Part shown: piece after piece, positions 1 through 6,000 of the stretch | Layout: each line of letters begins with the position of its first letter | How positions within the stretch are numbered: the first letter of the stretch is position 1 | Source: JBAZOY01 sp041648505 | Lineage (GTDB): Bacteria > Desulfobacterota > Syntrophia > Syntrophales > CG2-30-49-12 | NCBI GenBank assembly: GCA_041648505.1 | Contig: JBAZOY010000095.1 | Span: 1-7,402, forward strand | DNA: 7,402 nucleotides | Reading direction: 5' to 3' | The notes under the pieces: model-generated | The model's input: the letters and a program-made list of their open reading frames with translations, nothing else | Database searches by the model: none | Told to the model about the DNA's origin: nothing | Program-made: the position numbers and the translations under genes

Positions 1-3000
1 TCTCATGTGCATCAATTTCCGGTATACCCGCCTGATAATCCCAAAAGAACAAATCGGCTTCCGGATTGGCGTTGAGTTCGCTATCAAGGTAATGCAGGTT
101 TAATGTCACGGTATTGCCGCTTCCTCCCGTACGCACAATATCATAGGTCCGAAGGATTGCATCCGTTTTCCATGAAGGCGCCGTACCAAGACTGATTTTG
201 AAACTGAGTTCTGACGGCATGGTTCCTCCGGAAGAAAAAGTAGTTGTCGTAAACTGGTTACCAAATGTATATGAAGTGGCGGCAACGAAGGTTGTACGTT
301 TAACAATCCCGGTAACATCGCCTTGTCCGGTAGTAATGGCGCTGCTTCCCATAGTCAGAATTGAACTACTGCCCATGTCAAGGCTGCCTTTTATAGCAGA
401 TGGATTTGCGCTTTGAAGATTGAGCTCTCCAATAACAGTAAAATTGCTGTCTGCGGTGATGCCACTTGTGTTGTTTATAGTAAGGTTATAGTAATCTAAC
501 GCCGGTATGGTTTGAGATCCGGAACCGTTCCATTCAACTGTTCCTGTACCGGAAGTAAACGTGCCAACTGTTACACTATACCCGCTTCCAAGCCTCAGCG
601 TACTTGATCCACCATCAAGTGTTCCTGCCGTCTGCGCCCATGTCCCTGAGAAGGTATGGGTCAGGCCTGTACCGAGATTGAGTGTTCCACCGGTTCCGTT
701 GATGGTTAAACCAGCACCGTTCACATTACCTGTGAATGTTGCGGTACCTGCGGTTTTTGTCATGGAAACGGTGCCTGTTGTGGTAAAGCCGTCAATGCTT
801 TGGGTTACTGCTGTGCTCGCGATGAGAATCTGGGAGTTGCCTGTAGTAAAAGTTCCACCGTTATTGTGAAAGTCTCCACCAAAGGTCAAATTAAAAGTGC
901 TTGCTGAAGTGCTTAAAGTTGCTCCGCTGTTAATGGTCAGCGGAACTGAAGCATTAAACACTTTGGCAGCATTTAAGGTAATAGCTCCTGTATTAGCAAT
1001 AATTACTCCCCCTGTTGCGACAAATGTATTTAACCATTCAAGACCGGCAGTGCGTGCCGTTGCTGTGTTATATTGCAGTGTAGCCGCGGCACCGTATGTT
1101 GGGACGGCAGAAGCTGTTGCAGTTCCTTCCATTGAAAGTATCCCGTTTACTGTAACTCCTGTGGTTGTCTTTGTTCCACTACCTGCTAAGGTCAGGTTGT
1201 TATAGGGTCCGGTTCCAACTGTTTGGTCTGCACCGTTAAAAATTACCGTGCTGGAATTTGCCGTGAAAGTACCGCTATTCGTCCAGTTTCCGCTAACGGT
1301 TAAGGTATTTGAACCCGTGATAGTCAGCGTAGCGCCTGAATTGACGGTAATGTCATTACAAACGGCTGCTGCCCCAATTACCGGCTGATTACCTCCTGGC
1401 GGAATTACAACATTTGTTGAAGCGGTTGGCACTGCTGCATCACACCAGTTAGATGCTGTATTCCAATCGGTGCTTATTCCTCCAATCCAGGTGCCGGCGG
1501 TACAACCTGACGCAGCAACATTCAAAATACCGGTTGCTGCCGCAAAGTAAGTAGTATTTATGTAGGTTGCTCCCGAACCGGTGCCTCCCCAGGAACCGGA
1601 AGGTTGGCCATTTCCTCCGAGTGTTAGTGTGTTCGAGGAAGAGGTGTAAGTGCCCAGGTTGGCTGCCGCTGTACCACTGATTGACAGATCTCCGTTGATG
1701 GTAGTTGCCGCAGCAAAAGTTTTTGTGCCAGAAGCAGATAGTATAAGGTTATTAAACGTTGTTGCTGTTGCTGAAAGAGTTTGAGCGCCCGCTGCACCGA
1801 AATTCACCGTACTTGTACCTGCAGTGAAGTTTGTCCCCGTCCCATCCCACGCTGTTAAGCTTACCATATTTTCGTTGAGTGTGCTGGAACCGCCGTTCAA
1901 AGTCCCGTTAATAAGAGCCACTGCACCTGTAAATGTATGCGTCAAGCCTGCGCCGAGATTCAAGGTGCCACCCGTGCCATCAATTGTTAAACCGGCACCG
2001 CTCACATTGCCCTGAAATGTTGCCGTACCTGCGGTTTTTGTCATAGATACGAGACCGGTGGTGGTGAAGCCGGCAATGCTCTGAGTTGTTGCTGTATTCG
2101 CAATGGTAATCGCGGCACTGCCAGCGGTAAGTGTACCGTTATTAACAAAATCGCCACCAAAAGTTAATCCAAAGTTTGCGGTGGCTAAAGTTACACCGTT
2201 ATTAATGGTTAGATTACCGTTTACAGTCGTAGCAGATCCCAAAGTTTTTGTGCCAGAATTAGATAGTGTAAGGTTATAAAACGTTGTAGTTGTTGCGGAA
2301 AGAGTTTGATTGCCCGCCGCACCGAAATTCACTGTACTTGTACCTGCAGTGAATAGTGACCCCGTGCCATTCCAAGCTGTAGCGCCTGTCTTGTTTTCGT
2401 TGAGTGTGCTGGAACCACCGTCCAAAGTTCCGGCAGTAAGGGTCACTGCACCCGTAAATGTATGGGTCAGGCCTGTACCGAGATTGAGTGTTCCTCCTGA
2501 ACCGTTTATAGTCAAAGCGCCACCATTTACATTACCTGTGAATGTTGCGGTACCTCCGGTTTTTGTCATGGAAACAGTACCGGTTGTTGTGAAGGCAGCT
2601 ATACTCTGTATTACTCCACCAGTTATGGTAACACCACCTGTTGTGCCACTTGCAGTGCCACCATTATTGATAAGGTCGCCATCTAATGTCAACAAAAAAG
2701 TTGTCATCGACAAGGATGCACTATTGTTAATGATGAGGGGTGCAGTAGAATTAAAGACTTTGGCAGCACCCATGGTTATTACTCCGGCACCAGCAATAAT
2801 TACACCACCGGTTGCCGTAAATGTAGCTAGCCATTCTTCTAATGTAGCAGTATATGCTCCTGGTTTATTGTATTGAAGAGTTGCATTTGTCCCGTATGTC
2901 ACAACTCCGGTTGTTACGACAACTGTGGCAGTTTCTTCCATGGAAAGTATGCCATTTACAGTGGGTGTAGTAGCGAATGTCTTTATATCTGAACCTGAAA

Positions 3001-6000
3001 GTGTAAGATTGTTATACGTAACAACAGCACATGTTTGCGCACCGGCAGCGTTGTAAATTACCGTGCTTGAATTTGCCGTGAAAGCACCGCTATTCGTCCA
3101 GTTGCCACTAACGGTTAAGGTATTTGAACCAGTGATAGTCAGCGTAGCGCCTGAATAGACGGTAATGTCATTACAAACGGCTGCTGCCCCAATTACCGGC
3201 TGATTACCTCCTGAAGGAATTACAACATTTGTTGAAGCGGTTGGCACTGCTGCATCACACCAGTTAGATGCTGTATTCCAATCAGTGCTTATTCCTCCAA
3301 TCCAGGTGCCGGCGATACAACCTGACGTAAAAACATTCAAAATACCGGTTGCTGCCGCAAAGTAAGTAGTATTTATGTAGGTTGCTGGCGAACCGGTGCC
3401 TCCCCAGGAACCGGAAGGTTGACCATTTCCTCCGAGTGTTAGTGTGTTCGAGGAAGAGGTGTCAGTGCCCAGGTTGGCTACCGCTGTACCACTGATTGAC
3501 ATATCTCCATTGATGGTAGTTGCCGCAGCAAAAGTTTTTATACCTGAAACGGAAAGGATGAGGTTATTGTATGTAATCGATGTAACTGCCTGATCAACTG
3601 CTCCGTTGAAGTTCACCGTGCTTCCGGTGACAGTATATGTATTTGTGCCCGGTGTAAATGTTCCGGCAACACCAATTGTACCCGGGGAAGCTAATATTCT
3701 GGCGCCGCTGCTGCTGCTCGTCAGGTTATTGTAATTAAAAGCCGGTATGATTTGAGATCCGGAACCATCGAAGTTCACCGTGCTTCCGGTAATTGTATAT
3801 GTATTTGTGCCCGGTGTAAATGTTCCGGCAACACCAATTGTACCGGAGGATGCTAATGTTCTGGCGCCGCTGCTGCTGCTAGTCAGGTTATTGTAATTTA
3901 ACGCCGGTATGGTTTGTGCGCCGGATGCATACCATTCAACTGTTCCAGTACCGGCAGTGAATGTTCCTCCGGTTACACTCACGCTGCCTCCAATTCTCAA
4001 AAGGCTCGAACCGCCATCCAAAGTTCCTGCAGTAAGGGTCACTGCACCGGTAAATGTATGGGTCAGGCCTGTTCCAAGATTAAGAGTTCCACCGGTTCCG
4101 TTGATGGTTAAACCGGCACCGGTCACATTACCTGTGAATGTTGCGGTACCTCCGGTTTTTGTCATGGAAACGGTGCCTGTTGTGGTAAAGCCGTCAATGC
4201 TTTGGGTTACTGCTGTGCTCGCGATGAGAATCTGGGAGTTGCCTGTAGTAAAAGTTCCACCGTTATTGTGAAAGTCTCCACCAAAGGTCAAATTAAAAGT
4301 GCTTGCTGAAGTGCTTAAAGTTGCTCCGCTGTTAATGGTCAGCGGAACTGAAACATTAAACACTTTGGCGGTATTTAAAGTGATAGCTCCGCTATTGGCA
4401 ATAATTACACCACCGGTTGCAGCAAAAGGAGTAATCCATTCCTCTGCTGTCACAGTTCTTGCAGTTGGTGTGTTGTATTGAAGGGTTGCATTTGTGCCGT
4501 ATGTCACAACTCCGGTTGTTACGACAACTGTGGCAGTTTCTTCCATGGAAAGTATGCCATTTACAGTGGGTGTAGTAGCGAATGTCTTTATACCTGAACC
4601 TGAAAGTGTAAGATTGTAATACGTAACAACAGCACATGTTTGCGCACCGGCAGCGTTGTAAATTACCGTGCTTGAATTTGCCGTGAAAGCACCGCTATTC
4701 GTCCAGTTGCCACTAACGGTTAAGGTATTTGAACCCGTGATAGTCAGCGTAGCGCCTGAATTGACGGTAATGTCATTACAAACGGCTGCTGCCCCAACTA
4801 CCGGCTGATTGCCTCCTGGCGGAATTACAACATTTGTTGAAGCGGTTGGCACTGCTGCATCACACCAGTTAGATGCTGTATTCCAATCAGTGCTTATTCC
4901 TCCAATCCAGGTGCCGGCGATACAACCTGACGTAGCAACATTCAGAATACCGGTTGCTGCCGCAAAGTAAGTAGTATTTATGTAGGTTGCTGGCGAACCG
5001 GTGCCTCCCCAGGAACCGGAAGGTTGGCCAGTTCCTCCGAGTGTTAGCGTGTTCGAGGAAGAGGTGTAAGTGCCCAGGTTGGCTACCGCTGTACCACTGA
5101 TTGACAGATCTCCATTGATGGTAGTTGCCGCAGCAAAAGTTTTTGTACCTGAAACGGAAAGGATAAGGTTATTGTATGTAATCGATGTAACTGCCTGATC
5201 AACTGCTCCGTTGAAGTTCACCGTGCTTCCGGTGACAGTATATGTATTTGTGCCCGGTGTAAATGTTCCGGCAACACCAATTGTACCGGAGGATGCTAAT
5301 GTTCTGGCGCCGCTGCTGCTGCTCGTCAGGTTATTGTAATCTAACGCCGGTATGGTTTGAGATCCGGAACCGTTGAAATCCACTGTGCTTCCGGTAACTG
5401 TATATACATTTGTGCCCGGTGTAAATGTTCCGGCAACACCAATTGTACCGGAGGATGCTAATATTCTGGCGCCGCTGCTGCTGCTCGTCAGGTTATTGTA
5501 ATTTAACGCCGGTATGGTTTGTGCGCCGGATGCATACCATTCAACTGTTCCTGTACCGGCAGTGAATGTTCCTCCGTTTACACTCACGCTGCCTCCAATT
5601 CTCAAAAGACTGGAACCGCCATCTAAAGTTCCGGCAGTAAGGGTCACCACACCTGTAAATGTATGTGTTAAACCTGTTCCAAGATTAAGAGTTCCACCGG
5701 TTCCGTTAATGGTTAAACCGGCACCGGTCACATTACCTGTGAATGTTGCGGTACCTCCGGTTTTTGTCATGGAAACATTACCGCTTGTGGTGAAGGCTCC
5801 TATACTTTGTGTTCCTGTACCATTAAATGTAATTGCCCCTGTGCCTGGAGTAAATGTGCCGTTGTCAGTAAAATTTCCCGTAATCGTAAATGCTGAATTG
5901 CCCGTGCTTGTCCATGTTCCACCGCTGATGGTAATATCTCCGAATGTTTTTACTCCTAAGGCACTATTAAAATCCAATGTCCCGCTAACGGTTGTAGCGC

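Larger units (their letters stand above)
794..2599 (-). repeat. Super-unit U3 (T3-N3-T4-N4-S-W3-M3), 1806 bp variant
   Basis: This is the third composite unit, measured from T3 to T5 (Met codons at 2567-2569 and 761-763; 602 codons apart). It has the same S-W-M tail as U1 and U2 (shared text from about 1735 down to 794). Its front half lacks the E and paired R modules and instead carries T3-N3-T4-N4, an internally duplicated block. The length difference from U2 (210 bp) is a multiple of three. The M3 end differs from M1 and M2 by in-frame deletions: 'NGADQTVGTGPYNNL' replaces 'AAGAQTCAVVTYYNL', losing a Cys, and 'MEGTATASAVPTYG' is shortened from 'MEETATVVVTTGVVTYG'. Confidence 0.85.
2600..4195 (-). 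repeat. Super-unit U2 (T2-E2-R-R-S-W2-M2), 1596 bp
   Basis: This is the second composite unit, from the T2 Met codon (4163-4165) to the T3 Met codon (2567-2569), 532 codons. From about 2881 to 4190 it aligns to U1 at a constant offset of 1605 with only scattered substitutions (by eye about 97% identity over the part I compared). Its M2 module (2600-2880) diverges sharply from M1 and M3, for example 'PGAYTATLEEWLATFTATG' and 'LLTLDGDLINNGGTASG'. U2 also carries odd replacements relative to U1 and U3: Phe for Ala before SGC, Tyr for Asn in DITVYSG, and Asp for Tyr in LGTDTSSS. Confidence 0.88.
4196..5800 (-). repeat. Super-unit U1 (T1-E1-R-R-S-W1-M1), 1605 bp
   Basis: This is the first composite unit, from the T1 Met codon (5768-5770) to the T2 Met codon (4163-4165), exactly 535 codons. 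Modules in order are T1 (about 5609-5800), E1 (5501-5608), two 54-residue R units (5177-5500), S (4961-5176), W1 (4650-4960) and M1 (4196-4649). Sequence upstream of T1 (above about 5800) stops matching U2, which marks the outer edge of the duplication. The unit being a whole number of codons lets it be gained or lost without breaking the frame. Confidence 0.88.

Noticed and set aside
106..318. Minus-strand 70-codon open frame
   Set aside because: It overlaps the conserved C-terminal-side domain (GDVTGIVKRTTF region) in a different frame, so it is a shadow.
3706..3720. gct trinucleotide run (also near 3870, 5312 and 5474) as a microsatellite phase-variation switch
   Set aside because: It is only four to five units, a trinucleotide that cannot shift frame, and it simply encodes the Ser run in YNNLTSSSSGAR. 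Length looks constant in all copies.
4392..4637. Minus-strand 81-codon open frame rich in Cys and Tyr
   Set aside because: It is out of frame with the 2467-codon frame that fully covers it, and its composition is a frame-shifted readout of the repeat.
602..5800. Regularly spaced repeats as a possible CRISPR array or non-coding satellite
   Set aside because: Units are 162 bp to 1.8 kb, all multiples of three, keep one reading frame and vary mostly like coding sequence. There are no short palindromic repeats with unique spacers.
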